Of a DNA stretch of 64,000 nt, positions 49,033 to 61,300 are shown one piece after another. The notes below the pieces were generated by a model, which did not search any database, was not told the DNA's origin, and saw nothing but the letters and a program-made list of their open reading frames with translations. Source of the stretch: Paratinospora sagittata. Its lineage: Eukaryota; Streptophyta; Magnoliopsida; Ranunculales; Menispermaceae. The position numbers and the translations under genes were made by a program. Every line of letters starts with the position of its first letter. Position 1 is the stretch's first letter. Where the stretch lies: positions 5,329,501 through 5,393,500 of the forward strand of contig CM069607.1 in the NCBI GenBank assembly GCA_035771175.1. Reading direction: 5' to 3'.

Positions 49033-50537
49033 TTTTTTCAAGAATATTTTAAGTAAAAAAAAAGGTTTCATCGTCAAGTACCCCGTCTTGGGTAGAAAAA
49101 GGTTACTATAATAGTATAAATAGAGATAAATTATATTACTTTTGTTTTTATTAGTTCTTGTGTAATTTAAGTCATTAAATAATTTACACATAACTTATTA
49201 TTATTATTAAACAAAGCATTTTATTTTTAAATAAACAAATTTAATTTTAAAAGTCATGAATACCCGAGTAAGTATAAGAAAAACAAAATATCCTGAATAA
49301 TGTGATTCTAATAACAATAGAAAAAGAAAAAGAGAGTGAAAATGAAAAAATTAGTACACCTCAAAATAAATGAGAGGCAAAGCAGGCAGACTACTCAAAG
49401 ACTATTCACATAAATCTGTTGGCTGGTCTATGGAGCTTTCAGTGTTTAGATATCCTTTGGGTGCTGTTGTAGATCAGTATGAAATGCCTCAAATCGATCC
49501 CTATATAGCTTCTCACCAAAAAATGAACTGCTCCAATAATGACCTCCACAGCTACTGTCAATGTTGTTGTTGATTCTCAACCCTTTTACAAGATTGTACA
49601 AAGTTACTTCTTTCCCCACCACCCCCACCCAAAAAACACATCTTCCCCCTCTTTAAAAAATAAATAAATAAAATAAATAAAAACTATAAAAAATGTAGAG
49701 ATCTCTATCAATTAGAAGTAGTGAGTTACATACTTAGTAAAAGAATTAATCAGTTCACACTATATAAAAAATGAGGACTTCAGTTACCAGTTTATGGTGT
49801 GAACTGATTAACTCTTTTACTAAGTATGTAACTCACTACTTCTAATTGATAGAGATCTCTACATTTTTTATAGTTTTTATTTATTTTATTTATTTAGTTT
49901 TTAAAGAGGGGGAAGATGTGTTTTTTGGGTGGGGGTGGTGGGGAAAGAAGTAACTTTGTACAATCTTGTAAAAGGGTTGAGAATCAACAACAACATTGAC
50001 AGTAGCTGTGGAGGTCATTATTGGAGCAGTTCATTTTTTGGTGAGAAGCTATATTGGGATCGATTTGAGGCATTTCATACTGATCTACAACAGCACCCAA
50101 AGGATATCTAAACACTGAAAGCTCCATAGACCAGCCAACAGATTTATGTGAATAGTCTTTGAGTAGTCTGCCTGCTCTGCCTCTCATTTATTTTGAGGTG
50201 TACTAATTTTTTCATTTTCACTCTCTTTTTCTTTTTCTATTGTTATTAGAATCACACTATTCAGGATATTTTGTTTTTCTTATACTTACTCGTATGCGGG
50301 TATTCATGACTTTTAAAATTAAATTTGTTTATTTAAAAATAAAATGCTTTGTTTAACAATAATAATAATAAAAAGTTATGTATAAATTATTTAACTACTT
50401 AAATTACACAAGAACTAATAAAAAAAAAGTAATATAATTTATCTATATTTATACTATTATAGTAACCTTTTTTCTACTCAAAAGGGGTACGTGACGATGA
50501 AACCTTTTTTTTTTACTTAAAATATTTTTAAAAAATT
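49033..50537. repeat. Near-perfect 1.5-kb palindrome
   Basis: The left arm 49033-49760 and right arm 49797-50537 are inverted copies separated by 36 bases (tatataaaaaatgaggactt onward). The arms match base for base over long stretches, for example agagatctctatcaattaga on one side and tctaattgatagagatctct on the other. Divergence increases outward (small indels near 49265 and 50295; ccgtcttgggt against actcaaaaggg). Both arms contain a 67-codon open frame (49370-49573 plus, 50187-49984 minus). No transposase or RNA gene is recognised. Confidence 0.92.
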
Positions 50538-50984
50538 TATCTTATTTTTATTTTTAAGAAATTAATTTTATTGTCAATAAGACTAAAAAATAATAATTTC
50601 ACAATTAACTTATTTTTAGTTTTTTTTCACACCTTACATTTTAACCTTTTTGTTTTTTAGTTTTTTTTTTTCGTAATTTATCCTTATAAGTTGTAAGTTT
50701 TCCTCTAAATGTTATTTTTTATATTTTTAAATAATTTTAGTCATTTTGATTCCAATCATTTAGTTATTTTTTGTCTGCTTTGAATTAAGTGCAGTCCATC
50801 CATTCCACCTACTCAAGCAGCAGGACTGCAAGCATTTATTTTCGGATTCTCCCCTATTCGATCGATCGAAAGGCCCTTTAGTTGATCCTCCGGGGCCGGC
50901 GAATGGATGGACGTGTGGAGGGACGTAGGGATCAGGTGCAGGTGAGGCATCTATAGCCGTTCTAGGGCATCCATCCGTTCGGTG
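50538..50984. other. AT-rich spacer
   Basis: Mostly A/T runs without coding frames; from about 50790 less AT-rich sequence leads into the RNase H remnant. Confidence 0.4.
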
Positions 50985-51210
50985 TCGCAGATAGAATCAT
51001 GGAAACCACGAAATATGCAATGAATCAGAAAGGAAGTGGTGTAGGAGTTGTTGTATTTCTCTAGACCCACGTGCCGATCTTCATGTTGCGGAATTTTCCT
51101 TGCACTAAAAACATTGCTGAACACAAAGTATGTATAGTCGGCCTCCGTGCTGCATTGGAGTTAAAAGTTAGCAGGTTGGACGTATACCACGACTCCGTTT
51201 ATTCATGTGC
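50985..51210 (+). pseudogene. Gypsy RNase H-like remnant
   Basis: The plus strand reads MNQKGSGVGVVVFL, a stop, then RNFPCTKNIAEHKVCIVGLR and AALELKVSRLDVYHDS. This matches the order of plant gypsy RNase H (NQKGSG.GVV, NFPCTNN.AEYEA, GLRAALE, VYGDS). Only the first half of the domain remains. Confidence 0.6.
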
Positions 51211-52347
51211 ACGTGTTACCCCTAAATCCCCACCCAAGTAGAACTCTTCAATCAATATCAATTCTGAACGTTTTTCTTATATAGCAACAACCAACTAGCT
51301 AGAACTAGAAGAAGAAGAAGAAAGCGAGTTACTAGAAGTTGGGAAACGCCGCTCCATTAACTAAACATGCCACCACAGCCACCACTGTGCTATCTACCTC
51401 GGTTAACCGCACAAGTCTTTTTGGGCCCTCTTGGATCTTTGGCTTCAGTGCCTCTATTCATGCCTCATGTTCACCCTTACAGAAGTCACTTAAGATATTT
51501 GCACGCCATAAAATAAGCCTGAAAAAAAAAGCAAAGCAATAAGTAATACAGATTATTCTCAGCATCAAGGAAGAGCCGCTGGTCATTATGATAGGCGCAG
51601 GTTGGAGGGGAGAACGAAGGAGTACAAAGATAGACAAAACATATATGACATTTAATTTTTTTTTTTAATTTTAATTATTTTTTTAATAAAAATCACCTGC
51701 AACACATGGGAACCAACACTAGTAGTAAATCTAATAATTAATTTTATTAAGCTATAGTCGGTTTAATGAGACGAGCCGACACAAATAAATCGTGGGCCAA
51801 TGGGGCGAAATATCGTGCCAAGTGGCTCGGAAAAAAGGGGCCGCAACGGTGCACCGGTGCGTACAGATATCAAGACAAGTCATAGGCGCCTTGCGTCATC
51901 GAACGCACCCCAGGCGCACGTTAGCCCACATCACTGCAATGCATATCCGCATATTCTAGAACTCTTATGTGAATGGGCTTCTTCCACAAACGCCCTACAC
52001 TCTGCCAACTCTCTTTCTGGGCGTGAAGAGAGCGAACCAAAACCAAAACCAAAACCCAAAAAAAAAAAAAAAAAAAAAAAAAAACCAAAAACGAAGGGTT
52101 TGAAAACCTAAAAAATCTTGCTTCGGATGATCTCCGTATCAATGCCTGCAAATTCGTTCGTCTTCTTGTTCTTGTTCTTCATCTTCATCTTCGTCTGTTT
52201 GTTCGCTGAGCGTCGTGATCGGTTTGGAATTACTTCGTTTCTTGAAGGGACGGGCGGGTTCGGTGTGGTGTTGGCGAGCGGAAACCCTTAGAATTCTGAG
52301 ATTGCATGACCTGAATTGGCTTTCTCGGGATCTGTCTGTACGGTTTG
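51211..52347 (+). promoter_or_regulatory. Upstream region and leader of the HUA2-like gene
   Basis: 51780-52010 is GC-richer, with GGGCC/GGCGC words. A run of A at about 52057-52084 is preceded by four aaccaa units. About 260 bases of mixed leader then precede the ATG at 52348. Frames crossing here are low-complexity. Confidence 0.35.
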
Positions 52348-55300
52348 ATGGCGCCGAGTCGGAGGAAAGGTGCCGGGAAATCTGCGGCTGCCACGGCGGC
52401 GGCGGCGAGGCGGCAATGGAAGGTTGGAGATCTCGTTCTGGCGAAGGTCAAGGGGTTTCCGGCGTGGCCTGCGACGGTATGTTTTTTGGTTTTTTTTTAT
52501 GGAAAAATTGAATCTTTTTGGGTTTGGAGCCCTAGAATTGTGCTTCGGCTAGGGTTTTCGGTTCTAGGTTTTTGCGGTTTTAATGCGGTTATGCGGTATG
52601 TTTTTGGATTTTTTGATGGAAAAATGTAATCTTTTTGGGGTTGGAGCCCTGGAATTGTCATTGGCTAGGGTTTTCGTTTCTAGGTTTTGATAGGAATTTG
52701 TTTTTTGTGATTTTAATGCGGTTATGCACCATGGTTTGGTTGTTGTTTGACCTAGATTGAAATACGTGTTTATACTTTTCTAGTGGTTTCAATTGTGTGC
52801 TATGATTTTGGTGTTTTTTGGTTGACATGGACCTGAAGAAAATTCATGTAACTTACTGGAAGTATCGGAGAAAAGCTTTTTTAATTTTGTTATTAGTGGC
52901 ATGTACGGTTCTTTTTTTTTTTTTTCTCCCTTTGCGCTTGAAAAGTATTTTGTTCATGAGGAAAAGTATTCCAAAGTTGATTTGGGAGAGAAGTCATCCA
53001 CTGCTCGTGTTTAATCTATACTATTTTTTTTTTTTTCGTGCATCTAGATTTAAGGAAGAAATAATATGGACAAACAAAGATAAATGAGAAAGATATAACT
53101 AGTTGTAATATAAATGTTAACGTCACCCTTAATAGACAGGAGTGAAGGAAGTGGATTCGTGTAGCCTGGTTTCATTTAGTTGGAAAAAGACTTTATTGAA
53201 TTGGGAGTTGAGAGTCAAGTTGTGATTTAAGGAAGAAAAACATAAATTTTTTTATACATTTGGATATGTTGCGTGTTGGCAGATGTGGCTACCTTGGTTT
53301 TGTGGGTTGTTCCTGCTGCCGTGGGGGCGTTTTAAGTTTTTTTTTCTTTGTTCTTTTTCCCTTTTACTTATTGTTGTCGGTTGCGTTTTCTTATTAAAAA
53401 AAAATGTTGCTTCTGTTGGCTTTATCAAACCAAGTCCATTGTTGATGCAGGTAAGTGAACCAGAGAAGTGGGGCTACTCAAATGATTGGAAGAAAGTGCT
53501 TGTATATTTCTTTGGAACCAAACAAATGTGAGTAGTTAGAACCATTGTCAAACCAGCTTTACATTTTGTTTTTAGTATTATAATTTACTGTATTGGTTCA
53601 TTTTAGAGGCAGAGATGAATTTACCCAATTTGATATCCTTTCATGAAAATGTTGATCTCATCATTCTTTGCTGCTGTTAATATCAGTGTTATTCACGAGT
53701 AACTGCTTTTCATTGACATTCCATTTTTAATTAGCTCAGGAGAACTAATGTGTAGCACTTGACATAGATAATTATAATCCTTTGGAGGCATACCTATCTT
53801 CCTTGGCATTATCTTCCTGTAATTTAGTTTCTCTTTACTTCCTCCTTTCTTTTTGTTGCAAGGGTTTTGTTTTAATAAAAAAGCTCATCATGCAACTAGA
53901 TTGAACTTGTAGGTAACTCGTAACAACATGCCTGAACTATCTCTCGTATCTTTCCCTGTCTTCTTGAGTAGGCTTTATGCGACAAATCAAATTCTCTAGC
54001 CTCTTCTTGGGTGGCAACTAGTAAGCTCTCTGATGGTTACGAAGTTTGCATTTGGTCTAGGGGTTGGGATAATTTTGTTTATGATGTGTAGTCTAGGTGT
54101 AGCCGTGTAGGTAACTCCTTGTACTGCTTTGATTGCCTTGGCCTTTCACTTTCACCTCAGTAGTATTTTTGGTTTCTTATTAATGAAACTTCCCTACATA
54201 CTATGATGTTCAACATCTGAAACAAAAGTAAAATATTTCACTTTTCATCTAGATGCTTTGCACTTGTAAGTGTTTGCAAACAAAATGGTTGATATGCAAC
54301 TTATCCTTTATTTAAATGGAACTTTACGTTTCAAAGAGAGAAGGGGTGGGAGAGTGTGATATGTGACCTAATCTTCGCTTTGAAGGACTTTGTTTTGGCT
54401 AATAATCTAAAACCAGTGACAAGTTGAAGAGAGAAGAAGTTTGGCAAATAGGTGTATTGTAACATGAGAAGCTGAAAATATGTTTTTGTGAAAAATCTAT
54501 TGAGGCTAAAGATAGGGTACCTTATGGGGTAATGCTTTGAATGGATATGCTTGGATATGCAATGATAGAATTGTTCAGGTTGATGATTAAGATGTATCTT
54601 ACATTATTTTTGCTCAGTGTTATTAAGGTGTGTGCTTTTAGGGGTGGCAATTTGGCCGGGGCCCATGGGTCTGACTTGGCCCGACCCAATCAAAATGGCC
54701 CAACTTAAACCTGGGCCTGATTATTATATGGGCCGGTCTAACCCGGTCCCAAAATTTATTGGGCGGGTTTGGGTTCACATATCAAGACCCAGCTCAACCC
54801 GAAGGCCCGGCCTGAAGGCCCAATACTTAATTTAATTATATATATATATAAACACTAATAGATATGCGTGCGTGTTGACGTGAATATATAATATTCATTA
54901 AGTTTTTTTTGTTTAATTTGAAAATTGTTATATTATAAAATATAATTAATTTGTTATAATCTTTCATAAAAGTTTATGTAATTGTAATATAATAGTGTAT
55001 AATGTAATATGTGATTAGTAATGAAAGTATAAATTAATTATACAAATTAAATGTAGTTGTCATGGGTGAACAAAAATTATAAAAGTCGTTAAAAGATAAA
55101 GGATGAAATAGGAAATCAAAATAAAATTTATGTTATGTAGCTCAATATATAAAATAATACCATTAGGATTCGTTACAGAAGAAATAAAATGTAAACTATA
55201 TATAGGACAAAAAAAATGATAAATCTTTTTATTTTTATTTTTAATTATTATAACTTTTATTTAATTTGTAATGATAAGTTGGATCATTGTGTAAAAAAAA

Positions 55301-58300
55301 TAGTTGAAACTTTTTGTTGTAATTAGGATCTCTTTTTAAATAAGAAAATTTATATTTGTACAAGTTGTTATTATTAACAAATCAATAAATAACATTATTT
55401 AATTTATGATTTGTATGTTCTATTTTATTATCAAAATAAAATTTATATTGTAATATTTTAAATTGTAATTTAATCATATCTAATAATTTTGACTTATATA
55501 ATTGGCCCAAAATCCTGTTTGAGGCCCGGTTCGTTTATGCATTGGGTCGGGCTTGGCCCAAAGTTTTTTAATGTCGGCTCTGTCCGACCCTATTCAAAAT
55601 TTTATAAGGCCCGACCCGGCCCAGGCCGATTATTCCTAGGCCTGGCAGGACCGAGCTGGATTGGTTCGAATGGCCCAAATTGTCACCCCTATGCTCTTTA
55701 GTGTTGCCCACACTTGTTGCGCTGCAATACTTGACAGACAATGCACATTAACTTAGGTGTGAGCCTTAGTGTGCCTCAGGCACGTGCCTTGGTACGCCTC
55801 ACTTTCTTGCTCCTCATCTTAAAAAAAAAATTTAATCATGAAATAGATATTGTATTAGATACTATTTAATCATGAAATAAATATTGTATTATATGTTTTT
55901 TTTTCTCTTCTTATATATATATATATATATCATATGAAACATAATTGATAAAATATTGAAGGAAACTTGTGTTTTTGTTTTATAACAACAATCATGTTAT
56001 TACAAATGCACTATAGTTTCTACTTGTTCTTTTGGATACCCACGATGTATCCCCACACCCTTTAGGTATGGGACTAGTCCTCGTTCAACGCGGGAGTGGA
56101 ATGGTAGACCTCTCCCAAAGAGGGCGCTTCCAAGGACTGAACTTGGAGCTTCCATACAAGGACGATCTTGGGACTCAGCCCGCTTCCACTGAGCCAACCA
56201 CTTTGTTGTTTTTTATTCAAGAGGGATACAACACGGTGACTTCCTAGGAGGTCACTTTCCTAGTACTACTCTCGCCTAAGTATGCTTAGTTGTTACTTGT
56301 TCTTTGCTTTTGTGTTTCTTTCTTCAATTAAATTGTAAATATTAAAATAAATAAACATAATATCAGTAACAACTATGAAATGAAAGCAATAGTGCTATTA
56401 TGGTCATTATGATGTATGATGGAAAACTTTAAAATTTTTATTGATTTTCATCCTTTGAATTCTTTTACCAAAACTTAATATATAATTAAGTTTTATAAGA
56501 ATTTTGTGTTTCACTTTACTTAGGCTTGTGCCTTGCTTTGCGCTTTAGACACTTGGACCCTACACATCTTGAGTGCTGTTTGCGGCTTTAATTACCTTGT
56601 TTCTGCTATGATTTGTAAGCATGGGATGTTGCTTGTTTAAGAGGGTCTTTCATGGAGTTGTATGTATGAGTATGTTGTTAGAAACTACTGGACTCAAAAG
56701 CTATAGCTGATATGCTGACGCCCATCTTATGTATATTAGGGGAATATAGATATTAACACTCCTCCTCACGCGCATAATGGCATGTGGACTAGATTTATAA
56801 TAGGGAGGAAAGACAAGACAAATAAATTGACAACTAAGTGCTTGTACGAAGGTTTGAACATAAGACCTCCACAATAACAAAGCTCTGATAACAGTATCTT
56901 ACAATGGTTTCTAACATTATCTTTATGTTACCCATTATGATTTTTAATATTTACGAGGAGGTTGGGTGACGTGGGATACAAACATGTTGTGATCCACCAT
57001 GCTTTGCAACTGTTGTCCATGGTGACCCTCCTTTCTCATTGGATGACTTTGTAGACCCTATCTTCTAGTGGTAGTAGCCCTCCCTAGGTCATCTCGTCCC
57101 TAATGGAAACTATAGAGCCACATTTATGTTTATTTTGTATTCAACATGGAACATCTGGTCCAATTCCTGTCTTGTTGGCAGCTTTGATAAAAATTGACAC
57201 GGGAAATATTTGCAAGGGAGTGGTGCCTAGTTGCTATATATGTGGTATAACATTTATGAGTCGGCCTTGGCAATATGGGAATTTAAGCATGTACCAAATG
57301 TTCAATGTTGGAAATTTGGAAATGATGTTGATTTCTTTCATATGACAATATACTTCGACAAAGCCGATTAATTTTGAAGCTCAAGCCTTAATGTGATCCA
57401 AGGCGGGTATCAAACATATTTTTTTAGGCTTGGTTGTCAAAGATAGTTGCTTGACGCAATGGTTTGTGTTGCGTTATTATAACTTGGAGGTCATGAGTTT
57501 TGAATTTGAAAATGGTTAGGTTGCATTAATCGACCCTTCTAGACCGCACAATGGTGGAGTCTCTTGTATTATGTGCATCTTATTTTTTATTTATTTATTT
57601 CAGTGTTTTCAAGGCAATGAGTTGTCCCACGACTAGTCCCTCTCCAAGGCTATTTGAAATTAAATCACCTAGACTGTACTTAAGGCAAGGCAGTGGGGCT
57701 CTTTGAAATTATTTAGAAGCATGAGGGGGCTGGTATAAATATATAAAGTGTTATTGTTACATTATAATTGTATAGCTTAAATTTTAGCATAACTTTTAAC
57801 TCAAGTGGTATACTTATATTTCTATTATAAAAGTCATCCTTTTTTTTTCTTATTTTCTAATTTTGATTTTATATTATGTTTTTTTTTATAAATTGCTGCA
57901 AATATTTTCCTTTTTATTATATTATAAATATTACATCAAACACGATTCTTTAAATCATTATACTTTCAATGTATGCCAACTTTTCTTTCTTTTTTCTTAA
58001 TATGCTTTTCTGATTTTAAAATTGAGGAGTGTAAAATGTGGTTAATCTTTTCCTATACAGGATTTGACTTATGTATTATGAAATATGTATATAATTATAT
58101 ATACAAGGTTTGTATATATAAAACTAATTAATTATTTATTTAGGAATATATAAATAAATATAAATTATAATGTCTAGGCCTTTTCTAGGTGACATCTAGG
58201 CATTATCTCGCCTAGATGAGGACAATCGTCTGGATATCGTCGTAATGTTTTGAAAACATTGATTTTTTTAAAAACTTTCTTTGCCCCAAGTTTTCTTGTA

Positions 58301-61300
58301 TGTATGTTTGCAGACTCTTAAAGCGCATTGGAATATGCTAAGGTGTTTATACATAAAAATAGTTTAAGTTTGCTTACATTTCTTGTTTCTCTATCTATTA
58401 ATAAACATACATAAAAATAGTTCAAGTTTGTATACATTTCGTGTTTCTCTATCTATTAATGGTATTTGATTTATATTTTATATTTTATAAATATTAAAAG
58501 AAACTTTAAATATGTTTTAGTAAATATGTGAGACTTATGCAACTATGCTTTGTACTGCTTCGAGGCTTACGCCTCACCTCATAAAGGAAAACCGCCTTGA
58601 TTACGTCTTACGAATTGTAAAACCTTGTGTGGATGTTTGTAATATATATATTTCTACAAAATAGGCTTTATGTTGTCTTTGCTTCTAGAGTTTCTCTCAT
58701 TTTTTCTTGGTTGGAAATCAGTTGTACGATCTATGTTTATGCTTTAATTTTTTTAGGCATGGAAAAACTCTTTGTTTGTTGTGTATTTTTTTTTTTCAAT
58801 TATTCTTTAACATTCATATGATTTTCTTTGAGATATATTATTGAATTTTAGCCATAAATCAAATCTTTTGAGGCCTGTAGGGGTGCTTCTTAGTGTTTTG
58901 CTTTTTCCCCTGCAAGGACTATATAACAAAGCCTTGTGCTAAACCAATCGATATTGGTTGTATATATCTTGCATGTGCTTTATTGGGCTTCATTTTTGTA
59001 AACAATGAGATCTATGTCCTCAATCATTAAACGAATCCAAGTCAATATTTCTGTTATCAAGGTAGTGATTAAGTGATTGGCCCTAGATAGGCGAGGTGAT
59101 GCTTGACAAAGCATCAAAAAATATTTATTTATAGTTCTCTTAGTAAATAGTCGTTTAATTTTACTCAAACCTTCCTTGTAGTATATATAAATATATACAT
59201 ATTCTTTAATATAAAAATTAAAATTAAAATAAAAATAATATAAAATATGCATTATGTTGCTCTCTTCAATTTCAAGTCTGTACAAATGAAAGGTAGAAAA
59301 ACATTGAAAAAAACCTAGCTGGCTCACAATAACAATGTAAAAAACAATCTAAAGAGTCATGTTCAATGTAATGTGAAAAAGAAAGAAATTATGCAGTTGT
59401 AATCATGGTTCAGAAATTTCCCGATATTCGGCGAAATTCCCCGAATTCTTTTCCTTTTTTTAATCACCGAAGTGCGAAGTAGATGTAAAATAGAAAAATG
59501 CAAAAATTCAGCGAAATAATTCGATAAAATTCAAAATATTCGACAAAATTCAATAAATTTTGATAAAATTTCTATTTTGCAATTAAAAAAATGCAAAAAG
59601 TTAACAAGAAATTTGATAAAATTCGACAGAGAAGTAAAAAAATGTTATTTCATCAATAGAAAACAAAAAAAATACCGATAATTATGTACGATTTTCAACT
59701 TCATCTATCAACATAGTAATATAAATTTTTAAAAATAATTTAACAAGCTAACAAATTATGTTAGTTTATGGGATATGCTTTAGCGAAAAGAGAAGAAAAG
59801 AAGCAAGAAAAAAGAAAAAAGAAAGGAAGTCGAAATAAGATAAAAATTTAAAAATAAATGAAAAGAGTTATCAAAGTCATATTCTTTTAGTTAACTTTTA
59901 TAAAACAAGATAAAAAAAATACATTTAAATAATAAACTAATAAATTCATGGTGGAATTCAAACTAGCAAAGTATATGGTCGAGAAACAAGCCACCACAAA
60001 ATTAAATATGAAAACAAAGAAAAGAAATTAAGACCAAAAGTCACCATTTCAAATTCATCTTCCCACTTAAGAAGATTGATTTTGTTAGGTCACTTATTGA
60101 TACTTTTATATATTAAAAGTGTCTATTTATATTAGTTTTTAGCTCATACTATAATAAATCTAGATATTTAAAGCATATATGCAAAAGTTCTCTAAACTTC
60201 TCTAATTTAGCGAATTTTTACAAAAATTCTCCATGTCAAATTAAACTTCTTCGATTAATTCCAATTTTCAAGTGTCCGAAGTCAAGTCAAAATCGAATTT
60301 TCGATCCTTGGTTGTAATACATGAATAACATAGAATTAAGAATTATGCCAATGTTTAAGTCACTTGTAGGGATATTGGATCTCCTTTGTCATCCTTTGTT
60401 ACATTTAGATGTCCTTGGAAATTTATTTTTTCTCTCCACCATTATTTCTCTCATATTTCTTATCATGTCGGTAATGGCTTGTCCTTCCTTTTTTGGGAAG
60501 ACAATTGGTGTGGAGATTCTCCCTTGGCTGCTCCGCTTTCCTCGTTTGTACCACCTATCATCTCTTCAAAATCATCCCATTGCTTCATTTGTTTCTCGAT
60601 ATGCCTATTTTTCGCAGCCTTGTACTGTTTGGAATTTGCATTTTCTTCATATACCGTCTCGTAGAAACTCTTCTCTTTTCTCTGAGCTTATTTCTCTGTT
60701 GCCTAACACGTCTTTATCTTCCTCAAATGATGTGTTCATTTGGAAACTTTCTTCATCTGGACACTTCTCTAGTACATCATTTTTTGAGTTTTTGGTTGAT
60801 GGTCCATCAATTATTCTACCTGTTGTGGCTTCTTCTTTGTGGAATGCACATGTTCCAGTCAAAGTAAAATTCTTTGGATGGTCCTTTCTTAGTAGGAAAT
60901 TGAATACTGCAGATGTGTTGTAGAGATACTTCCCCCATTTGTTCCTTTCTCCTCATTGTTGTCATTCATGTGTGGAGGAGGGGGAATCGGCTAGTCATTT
61001 GTTCATTCATTGTAAGGTTGCTCGTTCTTTATGGATCAGATGGCAATCTTCTTTTGAGGGTTGGTTTGGTTTGCCGTCTTCAATTGAGGACTGTATTTTA
61101 CTTAATCAGACTCCATTGCACAACAAGAGACTTGTGGAGTTAGGTCGGGTTGCTTCGCTGGCTACATTGTGGTGTCTATGGTTGGAAAGAAATAAAAGGA
61201 TTTTCCAAAGTTCACGCAAAGATTTTTACAGCTTATGGGATGAAACGCTGCTGACTGCTGCTATGTGGGTTTCTTCATCCAAATTGGGTGGTGGTTTTTC

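Noticed and set aside
49370..50187. Palindrome frames as a protein-coding gene pair
   Set aside because: Only 67 codons, overlapping an equally long frame on the other strand; reported as an observation, not as a gene.
54617..54835. Frame rich in Pro, Gly, Trp (WPGPMGLTWPDP)
   Set aside because: Translation of the GGCCCGAC-type subterminal repeats of the hAT-like element.
56000..56247. Overlapping frames on both strands at 56.0-56.25 kb
   Set aside because: They translate a SINE; no gene family recognised.
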